A stretch of DNA of 64,000 nucleotides from CAVQZA01 sp963718355 (GTDB lineage Bacteria > Actinomycetota > Thermoleophilia > Gaiellales > Gaiellaceae), in NCBI GenBank assembly GCA_963718355.1, contig CAVQZA010000010.1, positions 62,001 through 126,000 on the forward strand, written 5' to 3'. Positions 57,845-64,000 of this stretch are shown here, in pieces; the stretch's first letter is position 1; each line of letters opens with the position of its first letter. The position numbers were made by a program, and so were the translations under genes. Below the pieces are notes generated by a model, which saw nothing but the letters and a program-made list of their open reading frames with translations, made no database searches and had not been told where the DNA came from.

Positions 57845-58267
57845 GTGCCGGAGCTTCCACTGACCGGAGGGTGCCTCTGCGGCGGCGTCCGCTTCGAGGT
57901 GACCGAGGTGCCCGAGGCGGCCGGCTACTGCCACTGCACGCGCTGCCAGCGGCGCACCGGAACGGCGGCGGCCCTTTCTACACGGCTCGTGCCGGGCTCG
58001 CTGCGGATCGTCGCCGGCGAGGAGCTGATCCGCGCCTTCCGGCCTCCGGAGGGCTTCGAGAAGGCGTTCTGCTCGGCCTGCGGCGCGGCGCTCTGGGCTC
58101 GGAGCCCGGTCGATCCGGACGTGATCAGCGTCCGCTTCGGCGCCTTCGACGGTGACCCCGGAGTGCGGCCGTCGTACCGGCAGTTCGTCGCGGATGCGGC
58201 GCCCTGGGAGCCGATACCCGACGACGGTCTGACACGGTTTCCCGGAGCCCGAACCGCACCTGCATGA
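57845..58267 (+). CDS. GFA-family zinc-binding protein
   Basis: The 140-residue protein has the GFA (glutathione-dependent formaldehyde-activating) fold, with zinc cysteines in GGCLCGGVRFEV (near 9), YCHCTRCQRRTG (near 30) and FCSACGAALW (near 75). Named for one enzyme acting on S-hydroxymethylglutathione, most family members have unknown substrates, and actinobacteria use mycothiol rather than glutathione. It is unrelated in fold to the Fae protein at 16217. Confidence 0.83.
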   Translation: MPELPLTGGCLCGGVRFEVTEVPEAAGYCHCTRCQRRTGTAAALSTRLVPGSLRIVAGEELIRAFRPPEGFEKAFCSACGAALWARSPVDPDVISVRFGAFDGDPGVRPSYRQFVADAAPWEPIPDDGLTRFPGARTAPA

Positions 58268-58306
58268 ACCCTAAAGGCGGCTCGGGTAAGCGACGATAGG
58301 TCCCCA

Positions 58307-58795
58307 ATGGCTTCCGCCGTCCCCGAGGGAGAGGCGCGCGCGGTTTCGGCGCTCGAGCGTGCAACGACAGTGCCGGATCTGCTGCACGCCGCCTGCGTTG
58401 CGCTCGTCGAGCTCCTCGACGTGCGCGCGTGTGCGATCTCGCGCGTGCTCGGCGACGTACTCGTCGCCCTCACAGAGCACGCGCCCGCAGGCGAGTCGCT
58501 TCAGCTCGGCCAGGGCTACCTGATCACCGACTTTCCGCTCACGGTCGACGTGGTCGAGCGCGGCGAGTCACGGACGGCCTCGCTGCTCGACGCCGAGTCC
58601 GATCCGCACGAGGCCGAGCTCCTCGAGGCGCTCGGCTTCGACACGCTGCTGATGGTGCCGCTGCTCGTCGGCGGTCAGTGCTGGGCGCTCGTCGAGCTGT
58701 ACGTCCGCGGGCAGGCGACGTTCCCTCCGGAGCAGGTGCAGCTCGCAGAGGGATTCGTCGCCCGCGTCGGCGTGTTGGTCGAACAGCTTCTCTAG
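58307..58795 (+). CDS. GAF-domain protein
   Basis: The 162-residue protein is essentially one GAF domain (about 20-160): LERATTVPDLLHAACVALVE, the L-x-x-G-Q-G-Y pocket near 67, LLEALGFDTLLMVPLLVGG near 107 and a C-terminal helix. GAF domains bind cyclic nucleotides, haem or small ligands. With no output domain it is a single-domain sensor. Its stop shares CTAG with the convergent cupredoxin gene. Confidence 0.78.
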   Translation: MASAVPEGEARAVSALERATTVPDLLHAACVALVELLDVRACAISRVLGDVLVALTEHAPAGESLQLGQGYLITDFPLTVDVVERGESRTASLLDAESDPHEAELLEALGFDTLLMVPLLVGGQCWALVELYVRGQATFPPEQVQLAEGFVARVGVLVEQLL

Positions 58796-59151
58796 GTGAC
58801 CTTGAACTTGCCGAACATGAAGCTCTCGTGCGGGGTGCAGTAGAACTTGTAGCTCCCCTTCTTCAACGTCACCGTGAACGACTTCGTGCCGACGAACGGG
58901 ACGGTCGTGAAGTCCTTCGACCAGCCGTTCGGCCCGTCGAGGCCATAGCTGTGCATCGCAGACTTGTCACTGATCACGAACGTGTACTTGCCGGCTTTGA
59001 GCGTCGTGACCTTCTTGCCGCCCTGGGTGAGCGTGATCGTGAACCCGGGGCCCACGGTGCCGATCAGCTTCGGTGTTGCAGCGAACGCCGAGGCTGACAG
59101 CAGGACGGATGCGGCGAGGGCGGCAATCGCCACGAGGTAGATGCGTCTCAT
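58792..59151 (-). CDS. Secreted cupredoxin (plastocyanin-like)
   Basis: The 119-residue protein has a signal peptide (about 1-24) and a single cupredoxin domain with type-1 copper ligands H67 (MHSYGL), C105, H108 and M112 (YCTPHESFM). It is an extracytoplasmic copper electron carrier or copper-binding protein. The ligand spacing is that of plastocyanin/pseudoazurin-like proteins. It is monocistronic and could take electrons from the respiratory chain. Confidence 0.85.
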   Translation of the reverse strand: MRRIYLVAIAALAASVLLSASAFAATPKLIGTVGPGFTITLTQGGKKVTTLKAGKYTFVISDKSAMHSYGLDGPNGWSKDFTTVPFVGTKSFTVTLKKGSYKFYCTPHESFMFGKFKVT

Positions 59152-59155
59152 GCCG

Positions 59156-60652
59156 CTACATACGCGGCGAGGCGCCTGCCCGGTTTGCGAGTAACGCTGT
59201 GACCCGCTCTTCTGCCTCGGCGTCCTCGCCGCGGAGCCACGCCGTGGTGCGACGGCGCAGGACGTCCTCCGCCGACAGCGCCCACTCGTGCGTCACCGCG
59301 TAGAGCGCCTGGGCGACGATGTCCAGGCCGCCGGCTCGGAGCGGCTCGAGCAGCGACGGGTCGTCGATCGCGGGGGCCAGAACCTCGGTCGCGAGCGAGC
59401 CGTAGAGATGACGCAGGTGCTCCTCGGTCGCGGCGGGGAAGCGTTGCGGAAACACCGCCTCGCCGAGCGCGCCGGGCAGCGGCTGCGGCCGCCGGTCGAG
59501 CCGGTGCAGGCCGAGGTCCGTCTTGACGTGCTCGAGGGCATCGAGCGCGATCCGCCGGTAGGTCGTGAGCTTGCCGCCGGCGACGCTGAGCATCCCGCTC
59601 GGTCCGCGCGAGTAGACGGTCTCGCGGCGCGCGCTCGCGGTCTCGCCCTCGCCGCCGGGCAGCACGCGGAGGCCCGCGTACACGGCACGGACCCGCTCGC
59701 GCCCGAGGCGCCCCGCGTCGAGCGCGACGCCCGCTTCGTCCAGCACTTGCGCGATGTCCGCCTCGGTCACGTCGACCTCGTCCGGCTCGCCGTCGTGCTC
59801 GGTGTCGGTCGTGCCGAGCAGCAGCATCCCCTCCCACGGCACGGCGAAGCTCACGCGCACCTTGTCGTGGGGGATCGTGAGCGCCGCCGACCACGGCCGC
59901 TCCGGGTCGACCAGCACGTGGACGCCCTTGCTCAGCCGCATCGAACGCGGCGCGGCAGGATCCTCGAGCCGGCGGACGTGGTCGACCCACGGCCCGGTCG
60001 CGTTGACCACGACGCGGGCGCTGACCTCGATCCGCGCACCATCGGCGGTGACCTCTGCCCCCTCGCCGTCGCGCAGCGCCACCACCTCGGCGTAGTTCAG
60101 CACCGTCGCGCCGGCCTCGGCCGCCGCACGCACGTTGGCGAGCGTGAGGCGACTGTCGTTGGTCCAGGCGTCGTGGTAGAGCGCGCAGGAGTGGAGGCGA
60201 TCGGTGCGGAGGTCGGGCACGAGACGTCGCGAGTGCTCCGCGTCGACGCTCCAGCTGAGCCGGCCGCGCGCGAGCGCCGAGTACACGAGGATCCCGCTCT
60301 TGACCACGAACGGGCGATACGGGCCGTCCTCGTACAGCGGGAACAGGAACGGCATGCGGCGGACGAGGTGCGGCGCGACCACCTGCATCAGCGCCCGCCG
60401 CTCCTGGTGCGCCTCGCGGACGAGGCTCACGTCGCCGAGACGCAGGTAGCGGAGGCCGCCGTGGATCAGCTTCGAGGACGCGCTCGACGTGGCGCCGCCG
60501 AAGTCGCCGCGGTCGACGAGCGCCACGGCGAGGCCGTGCGCGGCGGCCGTCGACGCAATTCCGGCGCCGACGATGCCGCCGCCGATCACGAGGAGGTCGA
60601 AGCGCCGCTCGCCGAGCTCCGTGAGCGCTTGTTCCCTCGGGCTCAGATCCAC
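59156..60652 (-). CDS. glpD: Aerobic glycerol-3-phosphate dehydrogenase
   Basis: The 498-residue flavoprotein has the FAD motif VIGGGIVGAGIAS near 22, and TSSASSKLIHGGLRYLRLGD near 55-75, the DAO/GlpD signature that contacts FAD and glycerol phosphate. It also has NATGPWVDHVR near 212, DPERPWSAALTIPHDKVRVS near 250 and a C-terminal GlpD-type helical domain (about 390-498). It oxidises sn-glycerol 3-phosphate to dihydroxyacetone phosphate, passing electrons to quinone. Its GTG overlaps the PHP gene by 10 bp. No glpK or glpF is nearby in the window. Confidence 0.88.
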   Translation of the reverse strand: MDLSPREQALTELGERRFDLLVIGGGIVGAGIASTAAAHGLAVALVDRGDFGGATSSASSKLIHGGLRYLRLGDVSLVREAHQERRALMQVVAPHLVRRMPFLFPLYEDGPYRPFVVKSGILVYSALARGRLSWSVDAEHSRRLVPDLRTDRLHSCALYHDAWTNDSRLTLANVRAAAEAGATVLNYAEVVALRDGEGAEVTADGARIEVSARVVVNATGPWVDHVRRLEDPAAPRSMRLSKGVHVLVDPERPWSAALTIPHDKVRVSFAVPWEGMLLLGTTDTEHDGEPDEVDVTEADIAQVLDEAGVALDAGRLGRERVRAVYAGLRVLPGGEGETASARRETVYSRGPSGMLSVAGGKLTTYRRIALDALEHVKTDLGLHRLDRRPQPLPGALGEAVFPQRFPAATEEHLRHLYGSLATEVLAPAIDDPSLLEPLRAGGLDIVAQALYAVTHEWALSAEDVLRRRTTAWLRGEDAEAEERVTALLANRAGASPRM

Positions 60653-61569
60653 AGAGGGTTGGTCCAGGCCTTGCGGCCCGCCGCGTCGGCGATTTCGATC
60701 CGGCCGTACGGCGGCTTGTACGGGCGCTCGAGGTGCGCCGCGACGATCGCGCCGTCGTCACTCCGCTCCAGCACCCGCCCCGCGTTGGGGTAGCCGAGCC
60801 GGCCCGCGTTCACCCGCGCCCCAGTGCGCCGTCCGGCGTAGAGCGTCACGCTGGCCGCGGGGCTGCAGCGGACCGTGACGCCGTAGTCGTCGAGCTCGAG
60901 CTCGCGGATCAGCGGACCGCTCGAGCCGTAGAACTGGCCCTCGCGCAGCGCGGCGAGCACGGCTTCCTGCGAGCGCTCCTCCGCGCGCACCCACGTCCAC
61001 GCGAGCGCGCTGTCGTACCCGGGATGATGCGAGTCGTCGGAGGCGAGCCCATAGAGCAGGCGCCCCCGCTCGAGCGCCTCGTCCCAGTGCAGGCTCGAAT
61101 CGCCGCGGCCGAGCTCCTGGTCGCAGCCCGCGTTGTAGACCTCGATTCCGACGAGCCCCTCGCACTCCTCGAACTGATCGGTGCGAAGGCCGCTCCAGTA
61201 GGTGTGCGCGAGATAGGCGACGCCGTTCGCCTCGTTGATCCAGTTCACCACGTCCTGGAGCTGCGCGAACTCGCCCTCCGGAAACACTGGATCGGTGTCG
61301 AGGCCGAGCGCGAGGACGTGCGCGTCGTGCTCGGGCCCGCCGCACTGCGCATTCAGCTCCGTGCCCGGGATCACGAGCAGCTTCTTCGTCGAGCGCTCGA
61401 CCGTGCGCACCCAGTGATCGGTGATCGCGAGCACGTCGAAGCCGGCCCATTCGTAGTGCCGGACGAGGAAATCGGGCGCCAGCTCGCCGTCCGAATTCGT
61501 GGTGTGAGCGTGCAGGGCACAGCGAAGCCAGTCGCCAGTTGTGACAAAGGGGTTACGAAGTGTGCTCAC
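60643..61569 (-). CDS. PHP-domain metallohydrolase (CehA/McbA-like)
   Basis: The 308-residue protein has the PHP core: CALHAHTTNSDGE near 17 (H-x-H), ITDHWVRT near 48, PGTELNAQ near 68 (Glu), YLAHTYWSG near 118 and SDDSHHPGY near 176. CehA/McbA-family members hydrolyse phosphoesters or carbamates at a multi-metal site. It is cotranscribed with GlpD, so a glycerophosphodiester or similar substrate is a reasonable guess. The start is GTG 61569 behind TAGTCT, a leaderless arrangement. Confidence 0.8.
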   Translation of the reverse strand: MSTLRNPFVTTGDWLRCALHAHTTNSDGELAPDFLVRHYEWAGFDVLAITDHWVRTVERSTKKLLVIPGTELNAQCGGPEHDAHVLALGLDTDPVFPEGEFAQLQDVVNWINEANGVAYLAHTYWSGLRTDQFEECEGLVGIEVYNAGCDQELGRGDSSLHWDEALERGRLLYGLASDDSHHPGYDSALAWTWVRAEERSQEAVLAALREGQFYGSSGPLIRELELDDYGVTVRCSPAASVTLYAGRRTGARVNAGRLGYPNAGRVLERSDDGAIVAAHLERPYKPPYGRIEIADAAGRKAWTNPLWI

Positions 61570-61576
61570 GTTTGAG

Positions 61577-61582
61577 AGACTA
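61577..61582 (-). promoter_or_regulatory. Leaderless -10 box of the PHP/GlpD operon
   Basis: TAGTCT on the minus strand ends seven bases before the GTG at 61569. It is identical to the -10 of the divergent transporter promoter 35 bp away. Confidence 0.5.
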
Positions 61583-61593
61583 ACCAGCAGTCG

Positions 61594-61622
61594 TTGAAAC
61601 CGTCGTAGAGCGTGACTAGTCT
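61594..61622 (+). promoter_or_regulatory. Promoter of the spermidine-type ABC operon
   Basis: TTGAAA (61594-61599) and TAGTCT (61617-61622), 17 bp apart, form a good sigma-70-type promoter. GGAGG follows, ahead of ATG 61656, so this message has a conventional leader. Confidence 0.65.
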
Positions 61623-61655
61623 CGGCTTCCCACCCCAGGATACGGAGGGTCAGAC

Positions 61656-62849
61656 ATGGAGGATTACGAAGCGCACGAGCAAGAGTTCTTCGCCAGGCTC
61701 GAGGAGTCGGAGTTCAGCCGTTCGTCGATGCTGCGGCGCAGCGCGGCCGCGGCGTTCGGTCTCACGGTGCTCGGTGCCAGCCCGTCGCTCGCAGCGGCGG
61801 CTCGCCGGGCGAGTGCTGCGGCACCGCCGCTGAAGGGCTCTGCGGCGAACATGAAGGCACTCGTCGCAGCGGCCAAGAAGGAAGGCCATCTGAACGTGAT
61901 TGCCCTGCCGCCCGACTGGGCGAACTACGGCGAGATCATCTCCACGTTCACCAAGAAGTACGGCATCGGCATCACGAGCGACAACCCGGACGGCAGCTCG
62001 GCTCAGGAGAACCAGGCGATCGTCTCGCTCAAGGGCGACCCCCGCGCTCCGGATGTCGTCGACGTCGGTCCGTCGTTCGCGGTCGCAGGCACCATCGCCG
62101 GCCTTTACGGCAAGTACTTCAACAGCAACTTCGGCACCGTCCCCCGGGCGATGAAGGACACGCGCGGCTTCTGGACGGGTGACTACTGGGGCGCGATCTC
62201 GATCGGCTACAACGCGAGCCTGATCCAAAACCCGCCCAAGACGTTCGCCGACCTGACGAAGCCCGAGTACAAGAACAAGGTCGCCATGAACGGCAGCCCG
62301 CTCACGTCGAACTCGGCCGTGGCCGGTGTCTACGCGGCGGCGCTCGCCAGCGGCGGCTCGCTCAGCAACATCGCCCCCGGCATCGACTACTTCTCGGCAT
62401 TGAAGAAGTCGGGCAACTTCATCCCGGTGCAGACCACACCGCAGACGGTCGCGTCGGGCCAGACGCCGATCTCGATCGACTGGGACTACAACAACTTCGC
62501 CTACGTCAAGCAGTTCCCGTCGGCGAACTGGAAGGTCGCGATCCCGTCCGACGGCGTCTACGGCGGCTACTACTGCCAGGCGATCAACGCGACCGGCCCG
62601 CATCCCAACGCGGCACGGCTGTGGGAGGAGTTCATCTACTCCGACCAGGGTCAGCTCCTGTTCCTCAAGGGCTACGCGCATCCCGCCCGCTTCACCGACA
62701 TGTTCAATCGCAAGGTGATCCCGAAGCCGCTGATCGCGGCGCTTCCGTCGGGCGCGCTCTACGCGAAGGTGAAGTTCGCGAGCCTCGGCCAGATCACGGC
62801 GGCCAAGGCGACGATCCAGTCGCAGTGGCCCTCGAAGGTCGGGGCCTAG
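61656..62849 (+). CDS. ABC transporter substrate-binding protein (spermidine/putrescine- or iron-type)
   Basis: The 397-residue protein has a hydrophilic N-terminus of about 24 residues and then a twin-arginine-like signal (R27-R28, AAAAFGLTVLGASPSLAAA). The mature periplasmic-binding domain has AKKEGHLNVIALPPDWANYG near 72, DVVDVGPSFAVAG near 128 and a hinge region near 180. The family binds polyamines, iron or small organic anions. The extended hydrophilic leader resembles that of the binding protein at 9573. It is first in an importer operon continuing off the window. Confidence 0.83.
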   Translation: MEDYEAHEQEFFARLEESEFSRSSMLRRSAAAAFGLTVLGASPSLAAAARRASAAAPPLKGSAANMKALVAAAKKEGHLNVIALPPDWANYGEIISTFTKKYGIGITSDNPDGSSAQENQAIVSLKGDPRAPDVVDVGPSFAVAGTIAGLYGKYFNSNFGTVPRAMKDTRGFWTGDYWGAISIGYNASLIQNPPKTFADLTKPEYKNKVAMNGSPLTSNSAVAGVYAAALASGGSLSNIAPGIDYFSALKKSGNFIPVQTTPQTVASGQTPISIDWDYNNFAYVKQFPSANWKVAIPSDGVYGGYYCQAINATGPHPNAARLWEEFIYSDQGQLLFLKGYAHPARFTDMFNRKVIPKPLIAALPSGALYAKVKFASLGQITAAKATIQSQWPSKVGA

Positions 62850-62882
62850 CCCGCTGGCGACACATGCAGTAGCACGAAGCGA

Positions 62883-62920
62883 GACGCTCCGGCCGGGCCC
62901 GCCGCCCGGCCGGAGGCGTC
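62883..62920 (+). promoter_or_regulatory. Intercistronic hairpin between binding protein and permease genes
   Basis: GACGCTCCGGCCGGGC (62883-62898) pairs with 62904-62920 across a CCGCC loop, with one bulged G, giving a stem of about 16 bp. As at 11258, it lies between a solute-binding gene and its permease and could protect the upstream message. If the permease were translated from further upstream this would be coding. Confidence 0.6.
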
Positions 62921-62940
62921 CCTCGCTCGCCTGGCTCGGC

Positions 62941-63765
62941 GTGGTGCCGTTCTTCGCCTACGCCGCGCTGTTCCTGATCCTGCCGGCGGCGATGGTGATG
63001 ATCGGCGCCTTCCAGAACGACCACGGCGGCTACACGTTCCACAACGTCGCCTCGATCATCTCCACCCAGAGCACACGCGACGCGTTCTGGGGAAGCATCA
63101 AGATCAGCCTCGTGACCGCGCTCCTGGGCGGGTTGTTCGGGCTCCTGATCGCCTACGCCGCGATTCGCAAGGGGACGCCCGGCTGGGTGCGCTCGGCGTT
63201 CGGGACGTTCTCGGGCGTCGCGGCGAACTTCGGCGGGATCCCGCTCGCGTTCGCCTTCATCGCGACCCTCGGCACGATCGGGATCGTCACGCAGTTCATC
63301 CACAACGCCTTCGGGATCAACATCTACGACCACGGCTTCGCGATCTGGTCGCAGAAGGGCGTCGAGCTCGTCTACCTCTACTTCCAGATCCCGCTGATGA
63401 TCCTGGTGATCGCGCCGGCGATCGACGGGCTCAAGGCGGAGTGGAGCGAAGCCTCCTCGAACCTCGGCGCGAGCCGGTTCCAGTACTGGCGCCACATCGG
63501 CGTGCCGGTGCTGTTTCCCTCGATCCTCGGCGCGGTGATCCTGCTCTTCGGCAACGCGTTCGCCGCCTACGCGACGGCCTACGCGCTCACGAGCGGGACG
63601 GGCCTGCCGCTCGTGCCGATCCTGATCGGCAACGATCTCTCCGGCAACGTCTACTCGAACCCGCACGAGGGCCAGGCGCTCGCGTTCGGGATGTTCGCGG
63701 TGCTGGCGGCGATGATGATCTTCTACATCCCGTTGCAGCGGCGCGCCTCGCGGTGGGCGAAGTGA
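62941..63765 (+). CDS. ABC transporter permease, PotB-like
   Basis: The 274-residue protein has six helices and the binding-protein-dependent permease signature with EAA-type loop EWSEASSNLGASRFQYWRHI near 165. The first helix starts at or just before the annotated GTG. The frame is open further upstream through the hairpin but has no ATG, GTG or TTG, and ATG 62864 is followed by a stop one codon later. The true start may be GTG 62941 or a rare codon. It works with the second permease encoded next. Confidence 0.78.
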   Translation: MVPFFAYAALFLILPAAMVMIGAFQNDHGGYTFHNVASIISTQSTRDAFWGSIKISLVTALLGGLFGLLIAYAAIRKGTPGWVRSAFGTFSGVAANFGGIPLAFAFIATLGTIGIVTQFIHNAFGINIYDHGFAIWSQKGVELVYLYFQIPLMILVIAPAIDGLKAEWSEASSNLGASRFQYWRHIGVPVLFPSILGAVILLFGNAFAAYATAYALTSGTGLPLVPILIGNDLSGNVYSNPHEGQALAFGMFAVLAAMMIFYIPLQRRASRWAK

Positions 63766-64000
63766 AGAAGCAGCGGATCGCTCCGTCGGCGGTCGTCTGG
63801 CTCGTACTGGGCGCGGTGTACTTCCTGGTGCCGCTCGTCGCGACACTCCTGTTCAGCCTCAAGAACCCGCAGACCGGGAAGTGCTGCAGCCTCTCGGCGT
63901 ACGGCACGATCCTGCACACGCAGGAGTTCTGGACGACGATCAAGCTCTCGTTCAGGCTCGCGCTCGAGACGATCGTGGTCGGCCTCCTGCTCTTCGTGCC
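63762..64000 (+). CDS. ABC transporter permease, PotC-like (partial, runs off right edge)
   Basis: From GTG 63762, which overlaps the previous stop (GTGA), the first 79 codons read as a basic N-terminus and a first transmembrane helix (VVWLVLGAVYFLVPLVATLL), then a short extracytoplasmic loop with adjacent Cys. A second helix begins at the window edge. Together with the PotB-like subunit it should form the channel of the importer. The remaining sequence, including the EAA loop, is outside the window. Confidence 0.8.
   Translation, partial: MKKQRIAPSAVVWLVLGAVYFLVPLVATLLFSLKNPQTGKCCSLSAYGTILHTQEFWTTIKLSFRLALETIVVGLLLFV

Overview
The window looks like a contig from a high-GC actinobacterium. 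My best guess is the class Thermoleophilia (Gaiellales or Solirubrobacterales), inferred from uniformly GC-rich codons, frequent GTG and TTG starts, two F420/PPOX-type flavin proteins, many apparently leaderless genes (a TANNNT box 6-9 nt before the start codon), and an initiator tRNA without encoded CCA. There is no rRNA, CRISPR array, phage block or intact insertion sequence. The content is mostly catabolic and transport operons, with one low-GC toxin-antitoxin islet.

Region by region. 1-1.4 kb: start of a hydroxycinnamoyl-CoA hydratase/lyase, divergent from an MFS transporter. 1.4-3.2 kb: two unknown proteins, one secreted. 3.2-5.8 kb: a flavin redox cassette (ferric-reductase-like flavoprotein, secreted FMN-carrying protein, ApbE). 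5.8-9.4 kb: an aromatic ammonia-lyase homologue whose Ala-Ser-Gly cofactor triad is gone, an amidohydrolase and a thiol dioxygenase, facing an IclR regulator. 9.6-19.1 kb: peptide-type ABC importer (with fused ATPases), two zinc alcohol dehydrogenases, a formaldehyde-activating enzyme (Fae), an enolase-superfamily enzyme and a decayed aldehyde dehydrogenase tail. 19.2-20.4 kb: AbiE-like toxin-antitoxin pair. 20.7-23.3 kb: sugar-acid dehydratase and TIM-barrel epimerase.

23.4-31.2 kb is a minus-strand operon under a GntR regulator: permease, short-chain dehydrogenase, enolase-superfamily dehydratase, a solute-binding-like protein without signal peptide, an APH-type kinase and an enolase paralogue lacking a conserved active-site His. 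31.3-36.3 kb: M24-fold protein, SDR, 2-hydroxyacid dehydrogenase, GATase-like protein and cupin/START fusion. 36.3-42.5 kb: plus-strand run of a radical SAM/SPASM maturase, YihY, a holin-like/phosphodiesterase fusion, PPOX protein, glutamate dehydrogenase and CBS protein. 42.5-46.3 kb: small proteins around tRNA-fMet and a strong terminator. 46.4-49.0 kb: an odd trio centred on a protein with a Trp/Cys-packed block. 49-55 kb: MFS-MarR fusion, small membrane proteins, and an ArsR/AHSA1/MFS operon. 55-61.6 kb: secreted glycoside-hydrolase-like protein, papain-like protein, GFA protein, cupredoxin, GlpD and PHP hydrolase. 61.7-64 kb: spermidine-type ABC importer running off the window.

The best candidate for something undescribed is 5.8-19.1 kb: a lyase built like histidine/phenylalanine ammonia-lyase but without the MIO triad, beside a thiol dioxygenase, an importer and formaldehyde-handling enzymes. 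One reading is breakdown of a betaine such as ergothioneine, where trimethylamine is eliminated without MIO; this is inference. The Trp/Cys-rich trio at 46.4-49.0 kb is the second candidate.
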